From assembly GCA_002348825.1 (NCBI GenBank), contig DEBN01000118.1, forward strand, positions 43,148 through 54,909: DNA of 11,762 bases, written 5' to 3'. A program made the position numbers and the translations under genes. A model generated the notes under the pieces. The model did no database searches. It was not told where the DNA came from and worked only from the letters and a program-made list of their open reading frames with translations. The DNA comes from Gammaproteobacteria bacterium UBA2955. Its GTDB lineage: Bacteria; Pseudomonadota; Gammaproteobacteria; Pseudomonadales; Azotimanducaceae. Each line of letters begins with the position of its first letter. Within the stretch, counting starts at the first letter, position 1. Shown in pieces: positions 1 to 6,352 of this stretch.

Positions 1-12
1 GGGGCGATAATC

Positions 13-450
13 TTGTTTACTAAACTTCGTGAAGACTGGAGCTTGCGGCCTTGGTGGATGAACGGGCTGTTTTATTTTTGTTGTTATATGACCTTCATCT
101 ACATGCCGTTCGATATGTTTTATAAACCGGTGGCGGACGACCATGAAATTTGGTTCGGCTTTACGCTAACGGGTTGGTGGGCGAAGGCCACCGAGCCGTT
201 GCATTGGGCGATCTACGCGGCGGGAGCTTATGGCTTTTGGCGCATGCGGCGTTGGATGTGGCCTTGGGCCGCGGTTTATACCGCACAGGTGGTGCTGGCT
301 ATGTTCGTTTGGAACATAGTGAACGTCAGAGGCGGCGGGATCGTTTCCGGTTTGATCGCAGGAGCCATCTTTACCGTGCCTATGATCGCGCTGTGGCGGG
401 CTAAAGAGCGTTTTAATACGTCTAAATTGACACATGATAGCGGCCAATAA
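13..450 (+). CDS. Trp-rich integral membrane protein, unknown function (5' end uncertain)
   Basis: I do not recognise the family. The 145-residue product has about four hydrophobic segments, at residues 16-36, 62-77, 81-103 and 107-128, so it is probably an inner-membrane protein. It holds 13 tryptophans, an unusually high share, with clusters at residues 14-15, 55-56 and within the Arg/Trp-rich loop 76-84 between helices 2 and 3. The start used here is a TTG with a G-rich stretch about 6 bases upstream. The frame is open to base 1, so the true start may lie outside the window. The next gene begins 18 bp downstream behind a strong ribosome binding site, which suggests one operon. The reading frame is supported by its coherent helix pattern and positive-charged loops; function is unknown. 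Confidence 0.7.
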   Translation: MFTKLREDWSLRPWWMNGLFYFCCYMTFIYMPFDMFYKPVADDHEIWFGFTLTGWWAKATEPLHWAIYAAGAYGFWRMRRWMWPWAAVYTAQVVLAMFVWNIVNVRGGGIVSGLIAGAIFTVPMIALWRAKERFNTSKLTHDSGQ

Positions 451-468
451 AGGTCGGAAGGAGCAGCT

Positions 469-885
469 ATGACATCTACATTGCCTGATTGGGCACAAGA
501 ACACATGCGTAACTACTTGGCCACGGACGGTGTGGATGGTCATATTTGGCGCGGCGTGCCTACGCTCCTGTTGACCACCGTCGGCTGCAAGAGTGGTGCC
601 CCGCGGATGCTGCCTTTGATCTACGGGCAAGACGGTGATGATTACATCATCGTGGCCTCCAAGGGTGGTTTTCCGGAGCATCCAGCCTGGTACAACAACT
701 TGGTGGCCCAACCCGAAGTTCAGGTGCAGGTTGCTGCCGATAAATTTGCGGCCAGGGCCATCACCATCGGTGGCGAACGTCGGCAGAAGCTCTGGGACAT
801 CATGGCAGAGATTTGGCCACCGTATATCGACTACCAGCAAAAAACAGATCGTCACATACCCGTGGTAGTGCTGGCTCGCGACTAG
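469..885 (+). CDS. DDN-type nitroreductase-family (deazaflavin-dependent) oxidoreductase
   Basis: This 138-residue protein resembles the split-beta-barrel DDN family, best known from actinobacteria as F420-dependent nitroreductases and quinone reductases. Visible hallmarks are the LLLTTVGCKSGAPR strand-turn at residues 33-46, KGGFPEHPAWYNNL at 65-78, the QPEVQVQV strand at 81-88, and the C-terminal YQQKTDRHIPVVVL at 122-135. The length is typical for the family. The ATG start is fixed by GGAAGGAG at 456-463, five bases upstream. It follows the membrane protein gene by 18 bp and is probably co-transcribed with it. A redox role with a flavin or deazaflavin is inferred. Nothing in the window makes F420, so the cofactor could instead be FMN or FAD. 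Family assignment is firm; substrate is unknown. Confidence 0.85.
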   Translation: MTSTLPDWAQEHMRNYLATDGVDGHIWRGVPTLLLTTVGCKSGAPRMLPLIYGQDGDDYIIVASKGGFPEHPAWYNNLVAQPEVQVQVAADKFAARAITIGGERRQKLWDIMAEIWPPYIDYQQKTDRHIPVVVLARD

Positions 886-907
886 GTCTAGGACTGTTGC
901 TGCCAGT

Positions 908-936
908 TTGCTAGGTTGCAGCGTTGTGTCTATATT
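908..936 (+). promoter_or_regulatory. Possible sigma70 promoter upstream of the lipoprotein gene
   Basis: TTGCTA at 908-913 and TATATT at 931-936 are separated by exactly 17 bp, a good fit to a housekeeping promoter. It would give a leader of about 110 bases before the ATG at 1055, and that leader contains the hairpin at 980-1003. It is only a pattern match, and a promoter downstream of the hairpin is equally possible. Confidence 0.3.
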
Positions 937-979
937 TTGTCCATGCATCAAGCGTCCTCGGACCAGACATCGATGCGAA

Positions 980-1003
980 ATCAATGCCGCATTGATGGTT
1001 TTT
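980..1003 (+). terminator. Probable intrinsic terminator after the DDN-type gene
   Basis: A perfect 7-bp inverted repeat, ATCAATG at 980-986 and CATTGAT at 990-996 around a CCG loop, is followed by GG and a run of five T (999-1003). It lies 95 bp after the DDN-type stop codon and 52 bp before the lipoprotein start. The stem is AT-rich and so fairly weak. It could end the first operon, or act as an attenuator if transcription begins at the candidate promoter at 908-936. Confidence 0.5.
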
Positions 1004-1054
1004 CTATGCCGCAACGGCCAAAGTCGCCGGCCTGACACTATGTGACGAGGCCTC

Positions 1055-2167
1055 ATGCGTAAATTTTCAGTTCCGTCGCCGACTGGTGCGACGCGTATAG
1101 CATCAGTTTTAATTTTAGGGTTCGCTGTGAGCGCCTGTGGCGGCGGGGGCGGTTCTGGCGGCTCCGCTTCGGCCAGTTACGGTGCTGGCACTACAAATAC
1201 CAGCCCTTCGTTAGATCTGCCAACGTCAATACAGGTTGACGAAAATCAAACCGCGGTGACCACGATCAGCGCAACGGATGCAGACGGCGATGCCCTTTCC
1301 TACAGCCTCGGCGGAGAGGATGCCAGCGCCTTCGCGGTGGGAAGCGATGGTGTATTGACCTTTGTTACGGCGCCGGATTTTGAGACGAAGACGAGTTACT
1401 CGATTATTGTAGAGGTGTCTGACGGGACCAGTACAACGTCGCAGACGGTAACGATTGAGATTGTTGACGTCGACGAGGCGGGTCCGAACAATGCGCCTGT
1501 TATCGTTGGTCTAGAAGCCACGGTGCAGGTCAACGAGAACCAATCGAGTTTGCTTAGTCTCGAGGTCTCTGACGCCGATAACGACGCTTTAACCTACAGT
1601 TTGGCAGGCGCGGACGCGGCTGCCTTTGCGGTTTCCGAAACTGGCGTGATCACCTTTGTTAGCGCCCCGGATTACGAAACTAAGGCTGAGTATGCGCTGA
1701 CAATAGTTGTCAGTGACGGTACCGACGAGGTCAGCCAAGATGTCACGGTACAGATCGTCGACGTGGCTGAGGCCGTAGCGGAAGCGCCGGTGGAGTTTAA
1801 CTTGGTGGTTGTCAGGGGCACCAATAGTTATGGGACTGGGAACAAATACTCAATCAACGAAAACGTTAGCCCGGATCTTAGCCTAGAGGCAGGCAAAACG
1901 TATCGACTCCTGCAGTCGGACGGGAGCAATGTAACGCATCCGGTATACTTCTCAACCACCCCGAACGGTATCCATGGGGGCGGAGTGGAATATACCGAGG
2001 GCGTCAGTCGCGTAAGTTCTGCAGGCGCCGCTGGGGCATACGTTCAGCTCACCGCCCCGGCGGATATTGCTACTCTCTATTATTACTGTCTAAACCATTC
2101 GGGGATGGGCGGTACCATCACAATATCGGAAAACGCCTCTGGTCTTTACGTGGTGCCGATGAACTAG
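1055..2167 (+). CDS. Lipoprotein with two cadherin-like repeats and a C-terminal cupredoxin-like domain
   Basis: The 370-residue product begins with a lipoprotein signal: hydrophobic residues 13-25, then a lipobox ending at Cys28 and followed by a Gly/Ser-rich linker. Two cadherin-like repeats follow at about residues 53-140 and 147-238, in perfect register at 98 residues. Matching landmarks are ENQ (63-65 and 161-163), DADGDAL/DADNDAL (75-81 and 173-179, probable calcium ligands) and VSDGT (121-125 and 219-223). The last part, about 247-358, looks like a cupredoxin: His295 in a THPVYFS strand, then Cys345, His348 and Met351 in YYYCLNHSGMGG. The C-x2-H-x2-M spacing matches amicyanin-type type 1 copper sites. 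It is probably anchored in the outer membrane, facing the periplasm or outside. The CIA30-family gene starts 33 bp downstream. Copper binding is inferred from the motif only. Confidence 0.85.
   Translation: MRKFSVPSPTGATRIASVLILGFAVSACGGGGGSGGSASASYGAGTTNTSPSLDLPTSIQVDENQTAVTTISATDADGDALSYSLGGEDASAFAVGSDGVLTFVTAPDFETKTSYSIIVEVSDGTSTTSQTVTIEIVDVDEAGPNNAPVIVGLEATVQVNENQSSLLSLEVSDADNDALTYSLAGADAAAFAVSETGVITFVSAPDYETKAEYALTIVVSDGTDEVSQDVTVQIVDVAEAVAEAPVEFNLVVVRGTNSYGTGNKYSINENVSPDLSLEAGKTYRLLQSDGSNVTHPVYFSTTPNGIHGGGVEYTEGVSRVSSAGAAGAYVQLTAPADIATLYYYCLNHSGMGGTITISENASGLYVVPMN
1211..1768 (+). repeat. Two cadherin-like protein repeats, 294-bp period
   Basis: Two coding repeats lie within the lipoprotein gene, at about 1211-1474 and 1493-1768. 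Landmarks are offset by exactly 98 codons with no insertion or deletion. The protein is well conserved between copies (for example SAFAVGSDGVLTFV against AAFAVSETGVITFV) while the DNA has diverged, which indicates an old duplication kept for structure. Confidence 0.8.
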
Positions 2168-2200
2168 TGCCGGTAGCAAGTCATACAGCAGGGCATTGAT

Positions 2201-2743
2201 ATGGTGCAAAAAACTGGAAAGCTATGTTTGATAATGATTGTGGCAATGGCAGTGACAAGCGCGCACGCTCTTGAAGGCGGAAACCCTGTCGCGGCTCACG
2301 CGCTCGATTGGCGCGTTATCAACGATGACGTTATGGGCGGCCGGTCGCTTGGCGAAGTTAGGCGAGCCGATGGTCGGCTTTTTTTCTCTGGGTCACTGAA
2401 TACAAACGGGGGTGGTTTCGCCTCCATTCGTGTGCCCGCCGGAGACGTGCTGCTTCAATCATCCTCTGGCGTGCGCTTGAAAGTGCGCGGCGATGGCCGG
2501 GCTTACACGTTTCGGTTGCGCCCAAGAAATTCGCGGATCTCTTATTGGTCACAGTTTGGCACCGAGAACGGCGAATGGGTCGAAGTCGAATTGCCCTTCA
2601 CATCTTTCTGGCCAAACTGGCGGGGACGTCGCTTGAACGCGCCGGCGATCACCGCGGTTCAGGTGGCGGAGTTGGGCTTAATGATCAACGATGGAATAGA
2701 CGGCGCGTTTGCAATTGAGGTGGACTGGATCTCAAGCTATTGA
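2201..2743 (+). CDS. Exported CIA30-family (NDUFAF1-like) protein
   Basis: The 180-residue product matches the CIA30 family, named for the mitochondrial complex I assembly factor NDUFAF1 and common in bacteria with unknown roles. It has a jelly-roll, carbohydrate-binding-like fold. Visible marks are NDDVMGGRS at residues 41-49, GGFASIRVP at 71-79, LKVRGDGRAYTFRLRP at 93-108, LPFTSFWPNWRGR at 131-143 and the C-terminal ELGLMINDGIDGAFAIEVDW. Residues 1-23 form a signal peptide with likely cleavage after AHA, so the mature protein is periplasmic or secreted. The start is ATG with a modest AGGG site 7 bases upstream. It lies 33 bp after the lipoprotein gene and is probably in the same operon. Export makes a classical complex I assembly role unlikely; ligand unknown. 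Confidence 0.85.
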   Translation: MVQKTGKLCLIMIVAMAVTSAHALEGGNPVAAHALDWRVINDDVMGGRSLGEVRRADGRLFFSGSLNTNGGGFASIRVPAGDVLLQSSSGVRLKVRGDGRAYTFRLRPRNSRISYWSQFGTENGEWVEVELPFTSFWPNWRGRRLNAPAITAVQVAELGLMINDGIDGAFAIEVDWISSY

Positions 2744-2744
2744 A

Positions 2745-2764
2745 GCCAAAAGGCGCTCTTTGGC
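2745..2764 (+). terminator. Weak hairpin just after the CIA30-family gene
   Basis: GCCAAA at 2745-2750 pairs with TTTGGC at 2759-2764 around an 8-base loop, starting one base after the stop codon. There is no T-run after it, so it is at best a weak terminator or an mRNA 3'-end stabiliser. Apart from the metal-responsive promoter at 2928-2959, I see nothing else in the 222-bp gap that follows the stop codon. Confidence 0.25.
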
Positions 2765-2927
2765 GCTCGGTTCGCTCCAATGCGTGCTCACCGAATTCTT
2801 TCGCGGCGCAGGGACTCGCGTAAATTCTAGCGCCGGTCTTTCAATACCATATTTGGCTCGGTAAGCCGCCTGAGATGAGTATTTACCCGCTATTAGGCGT
2901 GTTTGATAATGATTTTCTAATTCAAGG

Positions 2928-2959
2928 TTGACTCTAGACCTTACTCTAAGGTTTATAGT
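2928..2959 (+). promoter_or_regulatory. MerR-type metal-responsive promoter with 20-bp spacer
   Basis: TTGACT (2928-2933) and TATAGT (2954-2959) are near-consensus -35 and -10 boxes, but the spacer is 20 bp rather than 17. Over-long spacers of 19-20 bp are the signature of promoters that MerR-family proteins activate by untwisting DNA. A dyad fills the spacer. The likely start of transcription is at or very near the ATG at 2966, implying a leaderless or nearly leaderless transcript for the regulator and permease. Confidence 0.8.
2938..2952. promoter_or_regulatory. Operator dyad for the ZntR-like regulator
   Basis: ACCTTA (2938-2943) and TAAGGT (2947-2952) form a perfect 6-bp inverted repeat around CTC. 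The dyad sits wholly between the -35 and -10 boxes, where MerR-family proteins bind. The ACCTTA/TAAGGT arms resemble operators of the Cd/Zn/Pb and Cu branches of the family. The gene it controls encodes the regulator itself, so the circuit is autogenous. Confidence 0.7.
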
Positions 2960-2965
2960 ACGGAT

Positions 2966-3412
2966 ATGGATGAAAAAACCCTTAGAATTGGTCAGCTGGC
3001 TGGGCTCGCGGGCGTATCACAGGATACTTTGCGGTTTTATGAGAAGCACGGATTGTTGAATCCACAGTTACGCAGTGAGGCGGGATATCGCCTTTATTCT
3101 CCTGCTGACGCCCAGCGAGTGAGTTTCATATTGAGTGCTAAGCGAGTGGGTTTTACGCTGAATGAAATTCACGACTTGCTGGCCCTTGAAGTGACTAGGG
3201 ACGAAAAGTCCTGCGAGGACGTAAAACGTTTCGTGGACGAAAAATTGATCACCGTGAACCAGCGCATTCAAGAGATGCAGCGTATGAAGAATTCGTTGCA
3301 AACGCTCAGTAATGCGTGTTGTGGCGGTGACGAACCAGCAACTCATTGCACGATCCTAGAGGTATTGAGTGCTCATGGAGATGCTGAACTGAATCTGCAG
3401 GGCGCTGTCTAA
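2966..3412 (+). CDS. MerR-family metal-responsive regulator (ZntR/CadR-like)
   Basis: This 148-residue cytoplasmic DNA-binding activator has the MerR winged helix-turn-helix at residues 6-75 (RIGQLAGLAGVSQDTLRFYE, then GYRLYSPAD), a dimerisation helix at about 84-116, and a C-terminal metal loop. Metal ligands match E. coli ZntR: Cys83 (ZntR Cys79), Cys118-Cys119 (114-115) and Cys128 (124). The ZntR His119 position is occupied by Glu123, but His127 lies beside the last Cys, so metal preference may differ (Zn, Cd or Pb, possibly others). The start is at 2966, leaving five residues before RIGQL. Its own MerR-type promoter ends only six bases upstream, so translation is probably leaderless. Its stop codon overlaps the permease start by 1 bp, which fits a sensor directly coupled to its efflux gene. 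Confidence 0.92.
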   Translation: MDEKTLRIGQLAGLAGVSQDTLRFYEKHGLLNPQLRSEAGYRLYSPADAQRVSFILSAKRVGFTLNEIHDLLALEVTRDEKSCEDVKRFVDEKLITVNQRIQEMQRMKNSLQTLSNACCGGDEPATHCTILEVLSAHGDAELNLQGAV

Positions 3413-4455
3413 TGGACGCGCTGTTAATTAATTTTTTAACGTTGTTTGTAGAATCAGCGCCCTGGTTGCTGTTGGGGTTCGCAGTCGCAGGTGTGGTGAA
3501 GGCGCTGGTGCCCGAGGACCTGTTGGCAAGTCAGTTAGGGCGACCCGGAATCAAATCGACGGTCAAAGCAGCTCTGATTGGGGCGCCGTTGCCGCTGTGC
3601 TCATGTGGGGTTATTCCCGCTGCTGTTGGTTTGCGGCGCAGCGGCGCCTCAAAAAGCGCGACCACGGCGTTTTTGATCTCGACACCAGAGACCGGTGTCG
3701 ATTCTGTTTCGGTTTCTTATGCATTGCTCGGACCGTTTATGGCGGTTATCCGACCGATCGCCGCGATTTTTAGCGCCGTTGTGGCTGGAATGCTGGTGGG
3801 GCGGGAAAACGAAGCGCAAACCTCCGGCCAGCCCGCGGGTGCAGAAGCGGTAGAGACGTGTTGCAGTGCCGAGGCACCCCCGTCGGATGCCGCCGTATCT
3901 CTGCGCGATAGGCTCTTCTCGGCGTGGCGTTTTACATTTGTTGATTTGCTAGACGACATCACCAGATGGCTGCTGATTGGATTGGGTTGCGCAGCTTTGA
4001 TAAAAACTTTAGTGCCGCAAGAATTTTTACTGCAGTGGGGTGACGGATTGGTCGCTTTCGTGGTGATGGCAGCGATTGGCATACCCATGTACATCTGTGC
4101 GACTGCGTCCACCCCCATTGCCGCGGGCTTGCTGTTTTCTGGCGTTTCGCCCGGCGCAGTGTTGGTGTTTATGTTGGTCGGACCCGCGACCAACATCGCC
4201 ACTGTAGCGTTGATAAAAGCAGAGTTGGGTCGGCGTGCGCTCTATGCTTACCTTGGCAGTGTGGTGGGCGTTGGATTTGCTTTTGGGTATCTAACGAATG
4301 CCGTGGCGGCGAGTTGGGGGTTAGCGTTTGTGGTGCAACCGCAACTCGGATTCGATATGAGCCACAGTTGGCTAGGCTATGCCGCCAGCGCAGTGCTGGC
4401 GGTTCTCATGTTGCGCTCAATGTTTAGCTCGTGGCGTCCGGCTACAGCGGCTTAG
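3412..4455 (+). CDS. SO_0444-type Cu/Zn efflux permease (DUF318/ArsP superfamily)
   Basis: The 347-residue inner-membrane permease belongs to the PF03773 family and resembles the SO_0444 Cu/Zn efflux group. It has two related halves of several helices each: about residues 4-130 and 175-335. The first half carries the diagnostic PLPLCSCGVIP at 60-70 (Cys63, Cys65), followed by AFLISTPETGVDS at 86-98. The second has the matching IGIPMYICATASTPIAAGLL with Cys229, then VGPATNIATV at 256-265. The polar linker at about 131-168 holds a Cys150-Cys151 pair that may bind metal. The ATG overlaps the regulator's stop (TAATG), so translation is coupled and the gene is under metal control. Efflux of zinc, copper or cadmium is inferred. 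Its 3' end overlaps the convergent DUF3604 gene by 14 bp. Confidence 0.9.
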   Translation: MDALLINFLTLFVESAPWLLLGFAVAGVVKALVPEDLLASQLGRPGIKSTVKAALIGAPLPLCSCGVIPAAVGLRRSGASKSATTAFLISTPETGVDSVSVSYALLGPFMAVIRPIAAIFSAVVAGMLVGRENEAQTSGQPAGAEAVETCCSAEAPPSDAAVSLRDRLFSAWRFTFVDLLDDITRWLLIGLGCAALIKTLVPQEFLLQWGDGLVAFVVMAAIGIPMYICATASTPIAAGLLFSGVSPGAVLVFMLVGPATNIATVALIKAELGRRALYAYLGSVVGVGFAFGYLTNAVAASWGLAFVVQPQLGFDMSHSWLGYAASAVLAVLMLRSMFSSWRPATAA

Positions 4456-6334
4456 TCCATATCGGGCTGGAGTAGGCGCGTTCTTGAATAAATGATTCGC
4501 CCACTGTTGGCGTATCCATACCCAAGGCGATCGCGTCGAGTAATGCGTGCCTTGGCGTCGGCGCCTGCAGCACACGAGCATAATAAAACGCGTTTTGTGT
4601 GGCGTCGAATTCCGGGTCTTGCCAGACCGCACGCAAGCTCACCGCGCCCTGGCTGACGTTCCAAGTGCCGATTTTTTCGTCGATTTCCGGGGCTAGCGCC
4701 GGTAGTTTGCCGTCGACTAAAGCCCTGTCATTGGACCAAACCACATCAAACACCTTTTCTTCGGCCACGCCACTCTCATTGAGCCACCCTTTAACGATCT
4801 GAATCCGGTCCAGATTGGCGGACAGAGGATCCTTAGTGGCATCAATAAGAAATTCCGGTTGCGAATCGGGCGGGTTGATAAGATCGCCGCCCATGGGTAC
4901 CGCCTTTCTGATTAGATGACTGTGCCAATCGGCTCGATCTAAATCATCGAGCATAAGATTCGAGCCCGCAAAAAACCGCAGGCGAATCCTAGGTCCTGTG
5001 GTTCCATATACCTCTTTGCGCTGCATAGCGCTGACGATCGCCTCTCGGTTATTGGCGTCTGCCCATACGGCCGCAAGTCCCGAAGCCTGCATGGACCATC
5101 CGGTGGGTCCTCCAGCTGAGCCGCCAACGCCTGGAGTTCGACTCAGCGCTTTACGTTCAGGTATGGAGTCGGTGGCCATTTTCCCCCAAAAGTTGGCCTC
5201 TTCGGCCGTAGCCAGTCCTGTGTGGCTATCGGTGGAGCCTATTACTCCGAAGGCATAGGGGTTTACGCCTAGCTCGCCATCGAGCTCTAAACCTGTTTTC
5301 AGCGCCGACCGCACGTAGTCCCCGGGTTTCGCTTCATAATTATTTGTGCGTACTTTCTGGATGTACCACGGATAAAGCGCGAAGTTGGCGAACTCGTCGT
5401 TAGGGGATAATTCAGGGTGAGTCTCAGAGTCGCCCTTGTATTGGGTAATCTCAACCAGTGGTTCTAAGCGTGCTCGTTGTTCTGCATATTCGGCATCGAT
5501 TGGTTTGCCCCGCAGGGATGTGGCTGAAAACATTTGTCCTTTGGAAATGTTTGAGTTGTGGGGAATGGCTACAAAGCGCGCGCCGATTTTGGTGGCGGTA
5601 TTGTCCATCCATTCCCAAAGATCCTGCGGGAATGGGCTGTCGGTGGATGAAAATGGCAAAAATTCGCTTGCGGTATCTGGGTCAGCGTCGGTAATAACAA
5701 CGCGATGTAGGTTGGCTCCACCCGGAACTGCACTCCACTCCCATCCGATCAGGGCGGTGAATTCGCCAGGTCGATCGAAACGTTTGGCGCTTTCGAGCAT
5801 GCGCTGCCAGGCATTGCGCGCAGAAATATCTGCCCCTGGAGGTGTTACGGCTGAAGTATTCTCTGACCAGGAGCGGGCGGCTTCGATCGGATCGAGATCG
5901 CTGGGTAACAAATTCGCGAAGTACGCCGGACCATTGCCGCTGTCGATGGCGTCGCGGATTTCATTCTCCGTGTACCAAAAAGCGATCCTTTCAAGCAAAG
6001 ACGGATCGGGTTTTTGAATTCCCTTATAGTAGATATCACTGATACCGCCATAGAACTCGGCGTGATCTGCAATCACCAAAAAATCTAGAGGCGTATTTAA
6101 TTGCACCCGAGCCCGAGTGCCCGGGTGAATGACAGGTTGACCTGTAGCAAAAGCATAAGCGGTATTCGGGTCAGCGGTCTGATTACCGTTCAAAAATGCA
6201 TCAAACGAGTAAGACGTATGCAGGTGAGTATCGCCCCAAAGGAGTTGCGGCGAAGTGGTTGCGCTGACTGCGGACGTCGCCATTAGGACCACAATGCTGC
6301 CAGCCGCCACAAGGCGCTGAGTTATCTTAGTCAT
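4442..6334 (-). CDS. Exported DUF3604 protein, PHP-like putative metallohydrolase
   Basis: This 630-residue protein is a full-length DUF3604 member. Residues 1-24 form a signal peptide, so it acts in the periplasm or outside. Motifs follow the order of PHP-type metal centres: HLH in GDTHLHTSYSFDA (His37, His39), Asp90-His91 in VIADHAEF, Glu199 in IGWEWS, His259 in IPHNSN, and a DxH pair (Asp369, His371) in GSTDSHTG. Other family marks are EITQYKGDSETHPE at about 295-308 and KEVYGTTGPRIRLRFFAG at 440-457. A metal-dependent hydrolase role is inferred; no substrate is known to me. The ATG at 6334 has only a weak ribosome site. The VOC gene ends 18 bp upstream on the same strand, so the two probably form an operon. 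The last 14 bp overlap the permease tail. Confidence 0.9.
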   Translation of the reverse strand: MTKITQRLVAAGSIVVLMATSAVSATTSPQLLWGDTHLHTSYSFDAFLNGNQTADPNTAYAFATGQPVIHPGTRARVQLNTPLDFLVIADHAEFYGGISDIYYKGIQKPDPSLLERIAFWYTENEIRDAIDSGNGPAYFANLLPSDLDPIEAARSWSENTSAVTPPGADISARNAWQRMLESAKRFDRPGEFTALIGWEWSAVPGGANLHRVVITDADPDTASEFLPFSSTDSPFPQDLWEWMDNTATKIGARFVAIPHNSNISKGQMFSATSLRGKPIDAEYAEQRARLEPLVEITQYKGDSETHPELSPNDEFANFALYPWYIQKVRTNNYEAKPGDYVRSALKTGLELDGELGVNPYAFGVIGSTDSHTGLATAEEANFWGKMATDSIPERKALSRTPGVGGSAGGPTGWSMQASGLAAVWADANNREAIVSAMQRKEVYGTTGPRIRLRFFAGSNLMLDDLDRADWHSHLIRKAVPMGGDLINPPDSQPEFLIDATKDPLSANLDRIQIVKGWLNESGVAEEKVFDVVWSNDRALVDGKLPALAPEIDEKIGTWNVSQGAVSLRAVWQDPEFDATQNAFYYARVLQAPTPRHALLDAIALGMDTPTVGESFIQERAYSSPIWTKPL

Positions 6335-6352
6335 GTGTCTTGCTCGTTGTTG

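Noticed and set aside
166..1056. Open frame of 296 codons on the minus strand opposite the first two genes
   Set aside because: It lies antisense to two genes with clear features, its product is rich in His, Arg and Cys without any recognisable motif, and it spans the probable terminator and intergenic region. It is a shadow frame.
2858..2899. Imperfect inverted repeat (CGCCTGA and TTAGGCG) between the CIA30 and regulator genes
   Set aside because: The arms are short, imperfect and far apart, with no T-run and no relation to a promoter.
3717..4202. Open frame of 161 codons on the minus strand inside the permease gene
   Set aside because: It is antisense to well-conserved transmembrane and motif regions of the permease and has a low-complexity product.
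5436..6017. Open frame of 193 codons on the plus strand inside the DUF3604 gene
   Set aside because: The opposite strand encodes a full-length DUF3604 protein with conserved motifs through this stretch; the plus-strand product has no family signs.
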